The notes under the pieces are model-generated. The model had not been told where the DNA came from. It was given only the letters and a program-made list of their open reading frames with translations, and did no database searches. Source: Diphasiastrum complanatum (Eukaryota; Streptophyta; Lycopodiopsida; Lycopodiales; Lycopodiaceae). Taken from it: a DNA stretch of 64,000 nucleotides. The stretch is from NCBI GenBank assembly GCA_029204225.1, contig CM055101.1:33175683-33239682 (forward strand). Reading direction: 5' to 3'. The position numbers and the translations under genes are program-made. Below are positions 31,840 through 43,192 of the stretch, one piece after another (position 1 is the first letter of the stretch; every line of letters starts with the position of its first letter).

Positions 31840-33270
31840 CATTATTGTGGCATGGTAGATTTGGACATGCTAATACAAGATCCCTTTCTTACATGCGTTG
31901 TAATAATTTAGTGATGGATTGAATTCTCCTCTCTCATTAGATAGGAAATCTTTTTTCTGTGAGTCTTGCATTCATGGAAAACATTCAAGAAGCAAATTTC
32001 CCAGAACACACTCCATCAAAACAAAGCATGTACTAGATTTTGTGCATAGTGATCATTGCGGTCCAATGCCAACTCCATCCTTAGGAGATGCACTTTACTT
32101 TATCACCTTTATAGATGACCATTTGAGATGGACGACAGTCATGTTCATAAAGCATAAATTTAAAGCCTTTGAATGCTTCAAGAGATTCAAAGCCATGACT
32201 GAAACCCAAAACATCTAGAAAGGTGAAAGCACTCCGAAGTGATGGTGGTGGTGAATACATCTCGAATGAGATGTCCGATTATCTGGCTGAACATGGCATT
32301 CGAAGGTAATTTGCAACTTCCTATTCACCTCAACAGAACGAAATTGCAAAAAGAAAGAATCGAATGCTATTTAATTCAACCAGATCTATTCTACGTCAAT
32401 CCAATTTACCTTCAAAGTTCTAGGCAAAAGCCATTACCATAGCCTGTTATCTATAGAACAGATCCAGCACAAAAGTAGTCAATAGCAGAACTCCTTATCA
32501 AGTATGGAATGGACACAAAGCTAGTGTCAACCATCTAAAAATATTTGGTTGTACATGTTTTGTTCATGTTCCTAAGCAGCTTAGGAAGAAATTGGACCAG
32601 AGGTCAAATAAATGCATTTTGATTGGCTATCTTGATGAACATAAAGCTTATAAAGTTTATGATCCATCCACTAATGTAGCATTTATTTCAAGAGATATAA
32701 TCTTCAAAGAGGATGCATTCTATGACTTTAAACAACCATTGACAAATGATGTTTTGTCCTTTCATCCTATCTTACACAACATCAAATCTTCCACTCATGA
32801 TGTCCCTTCTATAGAACTTGTAGCCGAAGCTACAGAAGATGAGTAGCCGACAGCACCTCTCGAAACACCAGATTAAGCTAGCTCGAACAAGTCTGGAGAA
32901 ATTCAAGAAGAGACACCATTCAAATCTGGTCAACCAATTGTTCAAAGATCTTCAAGAACTTGAACAATGCCTTAGAAGTACACACCTCAATCTTTCTAGA
33001 CTTCATTTGGAGATTTAGAGACTCTAGCCAAAGCAATCAACTCTAAGGATGATGTGAAGTGGTGCAAAGCAATGGAAAGCGAGTACAACTCACTTTATTC
33101 GAACTAGACCTGGACCTTGATCAACTTCCCCACTCACAAGAGACTTAACGACAACAAGTGGATTTTCAAGAACAAGATCAACTCTAATGTCTCCATTGCA
33201 AAATGGAAATCAAGGTTGGTGGCCAAAGGATTCACTAAAATCCAAATAGTGGATTTTAAGCACTTGATCT
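31840..33270 (+). pseudogene. Ty1/copia pre-integrase, integrase and start of RT, element H
   Basis: Heavily decayed plus-strand pol: WHGRFGHANTRSL, CESCIHGKHSRSKFPR, FVHSDHCGPMPTPSLG, FITFIDDHLRWTTVMF, then after a stop GGGEYISNEMSDYLAEHGI, SYSPQQNEIAKRKN (catalytic Glu replaced by Lys), HLKIFGCTCFVHVPKQLRKK, CILIGYLDEHKAYKVYDP and VAFISRDIIFKED. The linker and first RT blocks (KWIFKNKINSN, KSRLVAKGF) end at about 33270. Many stops and frameshifts. It follows family G without its own LTR, so both are truncated insertions. Confidence 0.85.
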
Positions 33271-33279
33271 TCATGATGA

Positions 33280-33960
33280 ATTGACTCTCCGCAACATTAT
33301 TGAACTTGAGAAAGACATCAAATATGAAGGTCTTGCTCTTTAGAAGATAAGTTTAACAATATCTACTAAATTCATCAATGCAAGTCACAAACATCTTTGC
33401 TCCTCCGTTACTCAAAGAACTAGTACAATGCATCCGTTACTCAAAGAATTAGTACAACGCACATATAAATGTACTGAATGAAAAGGCATTTTAGATCTTG
33501 AGCTAGATCTAGAATAAGACAACCTATGTGACTTTGACATTGAACAAATCTCACCAACTTGCTTCTTTGCCTTCAAACCACCATGGTTAGAAACACATAT
33601 CCATCAAAGTTGTAGAGCTCACCTTTCTCTTGCCTTGGGCAATCAAGACTCTATTCTTTTTTATCAAGCAAGAATCACCAACAAATTTTACTTTAAGCCC
33701 TTTTTCAACCATTTAACACACACTAAGAACAAGGCTTAGTAATGGAAGGGTATAAACAAAACATTCTTCAAGTGAACATTCCTATTTGTAGACGAGAGAA
33801 AAATAGGAATAGTACCAATGCCTTTGATAACAACTTTACCATCATTGGCCATGTTGATGATCTTCTTTTCTCCTTTGTAAGTCACCAAAGAAGTGAAGTA
33901 CTCTTTGACTCTAATTTTGTACTCTGTGTTGATACCAATGTTGACCACTTTTGAACAAGA
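33280..33960 (-). pseudogene. Ty1/copia protease-to-integrase fragment, minus strand
   Basis: Minus strand: the protease region (EYFTSLVTYKGEKKIINMAN, VVIKGIGTIPIFL, VHLKNVLFIP) at 33736-33960, then decayed sequence down to the integrase block GGAKMFVTCIDEFSRYC and LKSKTFIFDVFLKF near 33300-33420. It meets element H tail to tail at about 33275. No intact frame. Confidence 0.75.
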
Positions 33961-34019
33961 TTAGAATTTATCAGATTTTTTCGCCTCCCCTTTGACTCAT
34001 TTTTGGCCGCAGAACTCCT

Positions 34020-34149
34020 TGCTAGTCTGGTCCTCAAGAGGGATTGGTTGTCAGATTACCTGATCTATCAATCTACTTGAGATGAAGATCAATCTAGATC
34101 AATTCTAGATACAAACTCCTAACAAGAACAATCATTAATTGAAGGTAGA
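34020..34149 (-). repeat. Partial LTR of family J (3' end portion)
   Basis: Matches the 3' end of the 772-bp LTR at 42149-42920 (shared ctatcaatctac, tctagat and aacaagaacaatcatta blocks; compare 42228-42303). The part missing here is what is present at 37517-38112 in the opposite orientation. See the inversion finding. Confidence 0.6.
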
Positions 34150-34164
34150 TTTTGATTTTTTTCA

Positions 34165-35134
34165 ACAAATTTAACATTTGAATGTCATGCTTAGCATAAG
34201 TGGATTTCTATTGTTCTCAAATCTTTCTAAATAGAGTGCATCGTTGATATTCCATACGGGCTTAAACTTGCAGGCTCATTGAATGATGAACGTCTGTTTA
34301 AGTACACATAAGTGAAAGATGTCGTTGCTGGTTTCCTGGAGGTCACTACTACTCCACTTTGGAGGATAGTGATATTTCACTCCAGTTGGCAACAAGTAGG
34401 TGTTCACAAGGCCCTACTGGAAGTCTGCAATGCAGGGATAGAAAACGTCATTTGGTAAGTACTGATTGTAATTAAACATTTATATTTACAAGTCTTTTTG
34501 TTATTTTAAACATGTTATGTTATCTGGTTTTTTGACTATTTGCTTTCGATATTTGTAGGTACAAACCAAATGTGCGCAATTCGAGTGGTGCATGTCTTTG
34601 TAATGAGATCGAATATCTCAGCATTGGTTACTTCTCTACCGATGGAAAGAAATTCATATTGCACTACAACATTGTAGGGAACACAGATTTTGAAAATCAT
34701 TTCGATTTTTTAGTAGTGACAAAAAAACAAAAAAAATCCGATGATTGGTCATGTGGCTTGTCCATATCAAAAGCCACAATAGCTTGTAAATAAACTAATT
34801 GAAATGTTTTCTCATCCCACGGATTGGATTTTAAAATTATTTAGTGGTAGTGGCACTACTAGTGCATGTGCTGTTCAAAAGGGTAGACATATTGCGGGCT
34901 ATAAAATTAAATGAGATTTTAGCAAGTTTGTTAAAATGAGGCTAGTTGGTATAATTTCAGTTTTGCCTGATGAGTTTCAAAGGTGATGAAGGAGAAATAG
35001 TCGAGGTGGTTGAGCAAAGCTATAATGTTATTGAAGAAATTGTTATTCAGGACGGGACAACACCTCTAATAGACACAGCAGGGGTTGGAAGGGTATCTTC
35101 TCCAGATCCAAATGATCTGGTTGAGAATTTTTGA
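34165..35134 (+). pseudogene. Beta-class N6/N4 DNA methyltransferase domain (broken, intron-containing)
   Basis: Translating the plus strand shows, in order, the parts of a PF01555-type DNA methyltransferase with permuted motif order. Motif IV is VDIPYG at about 34236 (family DPPYG, so one Pro is Ile). LWRIVIFHSSWQ and IWYKPN form the central strands, and NEIEYLSIGYFSTDGK the usual E-Y block. Near the end, motif I for S-adenosylmethionine binding is KLFSGSGTTSACAV and then GRHIAGYKI (about 34840-34910). An 87-codon exon ends at a consensus donor; a 104-bp intron (34455-34558, GTAAGT...TTTGTAG) splices in frame within IWYKP. In-frame stops near 34210 and 34310, a frameshift near 34775 and another near 34980 inactivate it. 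The acidic tail ends DLVENF. Such enzymes methylate adenine N6 or cytosine N4 in DNA. The N-terminal part is missing here but appears at 38113-39600 on the other strand. Confidence 0.82.
34455..34558 (+). other. Predicted spliceosomal intron in the methyltransferase
   Basis: Donor G|GTAAGT, acceptor TTTGTAG|GT, 104 bp, AT-rich. Removal joins ...VI-W-YKPN without frame change, linking two parts of a conserved motif, which is better evidence than the splice signals alone. Confidence 0.75.
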
Positions 35135-36859
35135 CTGTATGAAAATTTGAGACTATGTAATTGAAGACATTCAACAGAATTTTATTTTTAAAGAAATTTT
35201 TTTTATTCGAAAGATAACTATATTTATGTACAAAATCTTTAGTTCTTAGATGTTTTTAATTATGTTTTTGGTAAATGATTTTATTGCTAAATAATATTTG
35301 TTAGAAATTTAGCATATCTTTTTGAATTTTAGATTTGTTTATTTTAATTGATTCTTAAAATACAAATATCAAATTATAAATAGGTTATCAAATTTATGTT
35401 AAAGTGTTTTTTGTTTTTTATTTATTTTAAAAAATATTGTTTAAAATTTTACAATCACTTGCTTAATTTAACAACTATTTTTCATAATAACAAACTGTGC
35501 ACACATTTTTATTTTTTGAGCCATTTCAGTGTAAAATTTTAAAAATATTTTGCAATGCTTTGTCCAAATTTTAAATATATGCAAAATATACAATCTTGCA
35601 AAATAATATATTCATTTTTGAATTTAGGTATCAAGAATTACTTGAATTTCAAAAAATTGTAAGTTCACAAAAAAAAAAAATTGGGTCTTGTGCCATTTCT
35701 TGCTTCAAAAGATTTCTTGTTATTAACAAGATATAGGTTAGCCATAGGGACAATGCCCATAGTCAATGAGGACATTGACTAGATAGACATGCCTCAAGAT
35801 GTTGAAATTCAAGGCCAAATTGTATGAGGGCATTTTTTGCTCTAAAAATAGCACCCATTCCTTTGACTTGTCAATTTCTACTTCTCGAATCACTAACCCT
35901 ACTATAACTCTACTTCTCTAACCATGTACCAATGACAAAAATCTCACATACATAGCATTACTAAGGATTTAATACTTAACATTCAAAGTTCTCTTTAATA
36001 TTCTTATATCTCGATAAAATATATTGTAGTTAGCTCTATAATTAGCCTTAAGAGATTGAAAATGTACATAATAAAGATGCTTTGGAATTTGACCTTGTCA
36101 ATCTATCTATACTATTGAATGATCTGACATTTGATGTTGTATAACCACTTATTAATCTAAACTAAAGACCCAAGCCCTCTTAGGAGTTGCCTTAAATCTC
36201 AAAGACTGCTCCCTCAAGTCCTCCACCAAGGATCTAAGAAAAAAATAGGGAATCGGATGGTGGATAAACCAGTCCAACCAAACTTTAATCGATCGGATCT
36301 AGCCCCCAAACTATGGATCAATCAGACTCAATAGAGGAGAGAAATCACACCAGCAACATGCTGCTACAAATGTCAAAATCAAGCATACACTAGTGAGAGC
36401 CCTATGATTATACTTATGCCCTTCAAGCATATGCACCACTAGTAGTGCATTGTGACACCTCAATGGACACATCAGTAGTCTAACTAGGCCACCTCATCGA
36501 CTTCTCCCATGAGTCATTATCAAACCTATACAAATCCGTCATCTTGATTTTTAGGCCTCCAACCATTAATTATGACTTTAATTCTATGAGGGCCCCAATC
36601 CTTCATAATCATAAATAATTTCTCGATCGAGATAGGCCTATTGACCTCCTTTCGAGATAATAATTTGACAAACATGGCATGACATTCTTTCGTCCTTATT
36701 CAAGTTCTATTCTCAAAACTTAAAGTCAGAGAAGTTCAGTTTTAGGATTACTTCATGTTCTTTGGACTCATCAACATCACATATAATCGAATTTCATAGC
36801 TAGAAGCACTAAAGGATTCGAACTCAACTTGTGTGATTCACTGATGAGTATGCTCATTA
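35135..36859. other. Unassigned AT-rich DNA
   Basis: Very AT-rich from 35135 to 35700, then mixed sequence. No domain-bearing ORF, LTR edge or RNA gene recognised. Near 36800 it runs into the linker of a decayed copia RT. Confidence 0.45.
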
Positions 36860-37480
36860 CTTCTCGCCAATCACAATCAAAGAAGCACTATCATAGGCCG
36901 ATTTAGATCTCTGGAAGGAAGTTATGTCGATAAAAAACAACACTTGGACTGTCACTAGAAAAATAAAATGATTTCAATTGAAAAATAAAAGTTTCCTACT
37001 AGAAGAAAGGTTATCGATTGCAAGTGGATCTTCAAGATCATTTATAAAACAGATGGTAGAAGGAAGGCTCGACTAGTGGCAAGGGGAATCTCACATATTT
37101 TCAATATCGACTATCTTTGAGACATTCATCCTGATAGTCAAACACTCTTCTATCTGATTATTTCTATCATATGTTGTTGCAACTGAACGTGAGGTAAATC
37201 AATTAGATGTAAAAACAACATTCCTCCATGGATTTATCAAAGGGGACATCTATATGATCTAGCCAGAAGGCTACGTCTTCAATGAAAAAGAAGATCAAGT
37301 GTATAAACTCCACAAGACATTGTATGGCTTGAAATAATCTTCTAGAGTTAGTTCCATCAAATCAACTCATTCCTTATTGAGCAAGGATTAGAATCAAGCT
37401 TTGTAGACTATAATGTTTACTTCAAGGCCATTCGACAATCCTTTATCATCATTGTGAAAAATGCAAAAATAAGCTTGGTA
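36860..37480 (+). pseudogene. Decayed Ty1/copia reverse transcriptase fragment
   Basis: Plus strand with many stops and shifts: DLWKEVMSIKNNTWTV, CKWIFKIIYKTDG, ARLVARGISHIFNIDY, VNQLDVKTTFLHGFIKGDI, EGYVFNEKEDQVYKLHKTLYGLK. It ends before the YVDD block and is followed by an LTR of family J at 37517. Confidence 0.75.
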
Positions 37481-37516
37481 GAGGCCAAAAATCTTGTATA
37501 TAGATAAACACACATG

Positions 37517-38112
37517 TGTGGAGCCTGTTTCCAGGTGTGAAACTAGTGTACTTGTCATGTACCATAATCATATATGTTGTACATATGATTTAATTCAAGT
37601 TCTAGTGGCTAAAATGGCCAAAAACTAGTTTTCTAGACATATGACACATGGCATCAATCTATTGATTGCATGAGCCACATCCTTTGGTTAGGTGTCATAT
37701 CCCATGTGTAGAGGACAGCTCACACGTGTAGAATAAGCTGAAGTAGGCGAATTTTGACTTTTAGAAAATTTCCAAGTAGATCTCCATATAGAAGGAAAAT
37801 GGACCAAAAGTGCTCAAAATAGAAGGTTTTGTCCAAGTGTCAGTTTTGGATGATGAATCATCATATGACAAAGCACCTTCACACATGTGGGATCAGAGGG
37901 ATGATCAGTACCACGAGCTCCCACTTATTGTATATATAGAGCCACATTTGGCCATAATCAACGTGAGACACCAATCTTGGTTTTGGAAGCAATTTTGAGT
38001 GATTCTCTCCATTTGTCTACATTTGTTTTGATTGTTTTGAGGTGCTATCAATGTGTACTTGATTTTCAGGTTGGATTCCGTACTCAGACTGTTTTCACAT
38101 GTGTGAAACCAG
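37517..38112 (+). repeat. Partial LTR of family J (5' portion)
   Basis: Begins TGTGGAGCCTGTTTCC, the same start as the minus-strand LTR whose first base is 42920. It keeps CACATGTGTG at 38096-38105 and stops at about 38112, at the point corresponding to about 42317 in the complete copy. The remaining 3' part is found at 34020-34149. Confidence 0.75.
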
Positions 38113-39600
38113 AAAATACACATTTTTTTCCCATCTCAACAAGGTTGAGTAGTCCGTCAGCAACTCTCGACAAAACACTCACAGCAACATCCTTTGATGT
38201 GATGCCTTGCATATTCTTCCATTCTGATATCCCCATATCTTGGGGGATGGAAGAAAGACTGGGTTGTGTGGATTTTTTTTATGTGGAGGATGACCCTTTT
38301 GGAAGTTGTCCTTTTATTTCAAATATGTCCCACTTGTCAAAAAATTTATCGACAAGGTCCCAAATCTAAAATAAAAAAAAAAAATTGTTAAAGAATTATA
38401 TACTGATTTAAGAACATGAAATAAAAGAAAAAATCATCAGAATAGAAATTACCTGCTCTTTTTGGAAGGCCAATTGAAAAAAATTATCATACGTAAGTGA
38501 GGAGGCTGGATTGTTTTCATCAAATGGTAGTCCAGTCTCCTGTGCACAATTCAATTGTATGTTTGTTTTATTCCTTTCTTTGTGAAGCCTCAGATACTCC
38601 TTATTAAAATGTCTGACTCGTTGAATAACGATCATCTTTAACTTATAATCCTGGTTGATATTATGATCCCAGGCAAGGAGCTTGGCTTCCTCAACTGTCG
38701 GCTCAGCAAAAACTATAGCACTAACTTTTCTAAAAGACTGTACATGAGGATACTCAATGGAGAGTTCATTTCTAGGTTGCAAGTTGTGAATGCCACCCAA
38801 AACAAAAAATTTATATGTATTTATACATCGAATATCAAAAGTTACCATTGTAGGACAGTCAAGAGGATCAGGACAACGAACGGGTAACTATGGCTTGGAT
38901 GTGGTCCTTGAATTTTATTTTTAAATTATGTACATGGGAGAAGTTGGGCTCTCTCACATCCATGGGCCTGTCACCGGTGGCTCGGTCAATTGGGGGCCTA
39001 TCACATTGTTCTATATCAAGAATAAATATTGTGGCTTGAATTTTTTGGTTTCATGAATCACTCCGGTGAGTGGGGTCGGATGGCACCACCACTGTCAAAT
39101 AACACCTAGCAAAGTTGATTGAGGGCATTTTTGCTACATCCTTGCTTGTCGGCTCAAGTCTAATTCTTGCCCCAGGTAGATTTAAATTGGAAGTCTGGGG
39201 CTGAGGTTTCTTCAAGGAGCTAGGATGTGTGCCCTTGGGAGTCATGGATTTATAACATCTCGGTTTAGGTGGGGAGGAGGCATCTTGGGTTTTCTTCAAA
39301 GCGCTACGTTTCCTCTTTGGAGTTGACATTGGCCTTGTTCCAGTAGTGGAATCATGTGTTTGGGTGTCTTTTGGAGAAGTGGAAGCGGATATAAGTGTCC
39401 ACTTTGGATGTTCACTTATTCTCATAAGAAGTTTACAACTTGCCTTTACTATTGAAAATTTACAATTTTCAACATTATGAATGAACACATCATTCATGAT
39501 CTTATTGAAACCAACAAAAAATACATTATGAAGACATTTCCATTTCCTTGACTTCATATTCAATGTAAGTTTACAAGAAAAACATGCTTTGCTATCTATT
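38113..39600 (-). pseudogene. ParB-like domain protein, N-terminal half of a broken ParB-methyltransferase gene
   Basis: Minus strand. The N-terminal part (39051-39590) has unknown sequence, then a Ser/Pro/Lys-rich stretch with TPKRKRSALKK, a nuclear-localisation-like basic run. After a frame break near 39050 comes a ParB/sulfiredoxin-like domain: PMDVREPNFSHVHNLK (about 38950), YKFFVLGGIHNLQ (about 38800; family pattern vldGnHR) and TVEEAKLLAWDHNI (about 38690; family pattern eEaxxlAxxHN). A frameshift lies near 38875. The exon ends at 38453, followed by an 87-bp intron with a pyrimidine-rich acceptor. The next exon starts IWDLVDKFFDKWDIF and contains a further frameshift, then MGISEWKNMQGITSKDVAV, and stops at the LTR junction at 38113. 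ParB-like domains precede DNA methyltransferases in many phage and bacterial proteins, consistent with 34165-35134 being the lost C-terminal half. Confidence 0.72.
38366..38452 (-). other. Predicted spliceosomal intron in the ParB half
   Basis: Minus strand AAAGAGCAG|GTAATTTC to a run of T then ATTTTAG|ATTTGGG, 87 bp. Joining keeps the reading frame from FQKEQ into IWDLV. Confidence 0.65.
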
Positions 39601-40170
39601 AAGGCATCACACTCAACTAGTATTGCCTTAATCCACCTGTGAGATACAAAAATCTCTTCAAAGCAAAATAGTTCTTCATAAGGTTTCATGAGAGCATAAA
39701 TGAAACTTTTTTCATTTTGTGATTGCTCCTCCTTAATCTTTCTTGGTTTCTCTTGGATCATAACAATAAATTTGAACTTTTCAAAAGTTCTAAGCAAAAT
39801 GCTTTCCAAGGACATGAAATAAATCTAATTGACATTAATGAAAGTGACATTTATCTTTGCATCTTGAACCAAAAAATTCATTTGAAATGTGTGATGATTG
39901 ACTTTTGAAGACAAATCTTGTAAGTCCTTGTGAGGCTCCAAGCCTCATGCATCTTTCCACAAAGGTAACGCATTTTCTTGGATTTGTCCTTCTTGCCTTT
40001 GCACTTTGAACTTGAAGCTCCATGCTTCACCTCGGCCCCCTTCCTTTGGTTCTCCTTGGATTGGTCTTCATTTTGTAGCATCTTGAGACAAAACGATCTC
40101 TCTTGCCACAAAGGTTGCATTTAGGATCCTTACTTGCCTCCAATAGATTGCCACCTATTGATGCCATGAT
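39601..40170 (-). pseudogene. Decayed Ty1/copia fragments (gag and RT linker)
   Basis: Minus strand. A gag-like start MASIGGNLLEASKDPKCNLCG with a degenerate zinc knuckle lies at about 40050-40166. A copia linker and RT start (KPYEELFCFEEIFVSHRWIK, then AILVECDALID) at 39600-39760 is fused in frame with the N-terminal part of the ParB unit at about 39600. The pieces between are out of frame. Confidence 0.6.
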
Positions 40171-41865
40171 GAGGAAGTAAAACCTTGTGATATGGCTTTT
40201 CAAAATGTAATTTGTGACTCTCAAGAAACTAGATTTGAACACATTCAACAATCTAGAAGGATCTACACAAGATCTAGAGCACAAATTTTGAATCATATCT
40301 CTTTCAACCTAGTCAATTGGGAAGTAAGCTTTGCTTTGGTCACTAAGACAAAAGCACTCTATCAAATCACAAAAAAATACGATCAAAAAATCCCTATTGG
40401 ACTCAACAAATACCAATGACTCTTCCTTTTGAGAGTTGGAATGGATTTGAAAAGATTTGACACCTAGATTTTCCTTTTCTCTTGACTAGTACACGCAACT
40501 TTTGAGATTTTTGAACAAAGTATGGGTTTTGTTTCAAATACTTGAAAGTCAAACTTAATAACTTCTTTTGGACTCACTCTTAACCCAAATAATCTCACTC
40601 TTGAGATTTGGATTAAATTTGATTTGATTTGACAACACTATACCATAAATTCTCACAAGAAAAAGGATCTATAAACTTGACATGTATACTTGATTCAAAC
40701 ACACAAAGATCAAATCCAATCACCCCTTTTGGAATCCTTATTTACCCAGAGAATCTCACTCTTGAGATTTGGAATGGACATGAAATGGTTTGATAACAAT
40801 CTATGTCAATAATCTTTTACCAAGCTTAAAATTTAGGCAGCTAGAGATTCACAAAGATCCCAACCATGTATGAACACTCAAATATGGACTCCTCCCTATT
40901 CTAGACTCCCAATGGGATCACAACTTGACCCTCACACTCTCACAAAGAAAGTTGAATAGAACTTATTTGAGTTTCATACATATAATGTCAAAATTTTGCT
41001 CAAAAAATTGATTTCATTCACCCCTATTGGACTCCACCAAGTACCAATGACTCTACCTCTTTAGAGTTGGAATGAAATTCAAATTTTCAAAAATGTGATA
41101 CTTCTCTCTCGCTAAGATATGTGCTTACAAAGAGCTAATGCCACTTAGCAAGATTTGTCACAATGAAAAAGACAAATTTTCCACCAAAGTCAAGAACTGA
41201 GTTACTAGTTCTTGCCCTCTACAAAGGAAGGATCTCTTGAAAATTTTGGATCAACCACAACAGATATGCCTCACTCACCTTTATGACTTTAATTCAAGCC
41301 AAAAAACACACTCACACACTTGAGTAGGGATGAACAATGTGACTTGGATCTCAAAATTTTCCCCTAGTACTTGCCAACAATTCTTATCACCTTGTATAGG
41401 TAGATTTTGCCTTTATGAGTGCTTGTGCTTTAGAAATTCACTAAGATTTCACTTAGAGGACTGATCCAAGAGTGTGTTCTAGCATTTAGATGCTTCTAGA
41501 CTCGGCCCTTTCACTCTTGAACAAATCTAGAATGAAGGTATAATGGATTTCAATCACTCCCCTTGCAAATCACTCTTTAATATTTGGTTTATAGCACTCT
41601 TTCTCTCTCAACTTCAATGTACACTCAAAAAATTAGAGAATCAACTTCAATGTACTGTAAACAAGCTTTAATCCATCTATATGATATATCTAGACGAAGA
41701 ACAAATCAATGGAATAGAAACAATGCAATTGAATGATTCAAATGAAATTTAGACTAATGAACTTTGAAAAGTCAATCTCTAAGTCTAAAACAAGTTTTGG
41801 CCTCAATATGCCAAATATGGAAATATAGCAAAAATGTGATGAAACTAGTTGAATCTTTCACACTA
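40171..41865 (-). repeat. LTR/leader-like DNA with four dispersed 70-bp repeats
   Basis: Four related segments start at about 40394, 40564, 40726 and 41023. Each runs c(t/a)ttggact..., a central ...aa(t)g/atctc... block, then gag(a)ttggaatgg-type sequence followed by aaatttgatttga-type sequence. The right end (41770-41865) matches the LTR ends at 402 and 1640 (family G). No ORF. Confidence 0.55.
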
Positions 41866-42135
41866 TCCTACGAACACGATCAGTTGCTTCTTCTAAATTG
41901 ACTCAAAATTGGGTGTATGAAGTTCAAAATGCACCAAACTGAATTTTACTATCCAAAATAGGTCCTGTACATCCCCACACGTGTGGAAAGTACACCTGCA
42001 GCCCACAACAAGATTTGGTACAAATATGATGGTTCTAGCTATCCATTCAACCTCGCTACCTCAATATCAGCTTGTTTGCAAAAACCTGCCAATTTGGGTA
42101 TAGTTTAGATCAATGCCTTAAATGCACTTGTACTT
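41866..42135 (-). other. Leader-like sequence next to LTR J
   Basis: Noncoding; includes a perfect CACACGTGTG (41976-41985) followed by gaaagtac, the same block as in the copia LTRs. Confidence 0.4.
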
Positions 42136-42148
42136 GGCTCTGATACCA
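42136..42148 (-). other. Primer-binding site of LTR J
   Basis: Minus strand TGGTATCAGAGCC, perfect initiator tRNA-Met type, adjoining the LTR end. Confidence 0.9.
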
Positions 42149-42920
42149 TGTTAGAATATAGCAAAATGGACCAAGAATAGATCTAAATCAGATCCACAAG
42201 TGTGATTGGATGTTAGATTAGATCAACCTATCAATCTACACAAGATTAGATAGCATTTAGATCAAATCTAGATGAATAAATCTAACAAGAACAATCATTA
42301 TTGATCAAAAATTGTACTTGCTGGTTTCACACGTGTGAAAACCTGTCAGAGTACGTACATTAGGCTGAGAATAAAGTATACTAAGCTTAGAACCCAATCA
42401 ATGCATAAAAATACAAGACAAATAGAGGGAATAGACTAGATTGCTCCAAAACCAAGATTTAGCTTTCTTGTCAATTATGGCCAAATGAGCCACCATATAT
42501 ACACAAGAGCTGATGCTTACTCAACTGATTTGGCACGTGTGAGAGTGCCTACTCATCAAAGGATCCACCAATAATCATCAATATGGCACATGGACCAAGT
42601 TTCCTAACTTATAGCCACCTCCCTTGATTTTAGGCAATTTTTCTAATTTATAGGGACTTGCACAAATATCTACTACAAGTTGGATCTCACCTACTACTGA
42701 TGTTTTCACACATGTGAGCAGTCCTTGGCACATGTGAGATTACTCCTATCCATGTGAAATACCTTTTCCTACCAATAAAATGATGCCAAGTGGCATATAG
42801 CTAGAAAACTAGATTTTGGCCATTTTAGCCACTAGATCTCAAATGAAATGGTATGTACAACCTATATGACTCATCTAAATGATAAATGTATTTATTTCAC
42901 ACGTGGAAACAGGCTCCACA
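42149..42920 (-). repeat. Complete 5' LTR of copia family J, 772 bp
   Basis: Minus strand TGTGGAGCCTG ... TTCTAACA. CACACGTGTG at 42328-42337 and a TATATA at 42496-42501. It serves as the reference copy for the split LTR at 34020-34149 and 37517-38112. The right flank at 42921 is a different, coding-like sequence, so this is an insertion edge. Confidence 0.88.
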
Positions 42921-43192
42921 ATTACAACTGCGTACCATGAGGTGACTCCATATTCGACTTTCGAGTTGACAATGACGAATTATTTACAAAAGTCAACAAT
43001 ATATATTTTCCAAGAACATCTTGGATTAACTGCACCACCATCATCGTTGACTCGGCTTCAACGTAGCAAAGCCACATTACAAAATTTTCTCTCAACATTA
43101 GAGGCCGATTCGGATGAGAATCTGCCAGTAGACTCTAATGAGGAAGATGGATCGTCAACTAAGGAAGATGTCGTCAACTTCTTCAGCTAAAA
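42921..43192 (+). pseudogene. C-terminal exon of an unknown protein with an acidic tail
   Basis: Open frame entered from the LTR edge at 42921: VTPYSTFELTMTNYLQKSTI, then LTRLQRSKATLQNFLSTLEA and an acidic tail (DSDENLPVDSNEEDGS) ending VVNFFS. No family recognised. Like the methyltransferase tail it ends in an acidic stretch and DV/DLV-x-NF, which may be coincidence. It abuts LTR J, so it is the 3' remnant of a gene hit by that insertion. Confidence 0.4.

Noticed and set aside
34165-35134. MT-A70 (METTL3/4-type) RNA or DNA methyltransferase
   Set aside because: MT-A70 proteins carry a DPPW catalytic motif; here the motif is DIPYG with a GSGTT block, fitting the PF01555 group instead.
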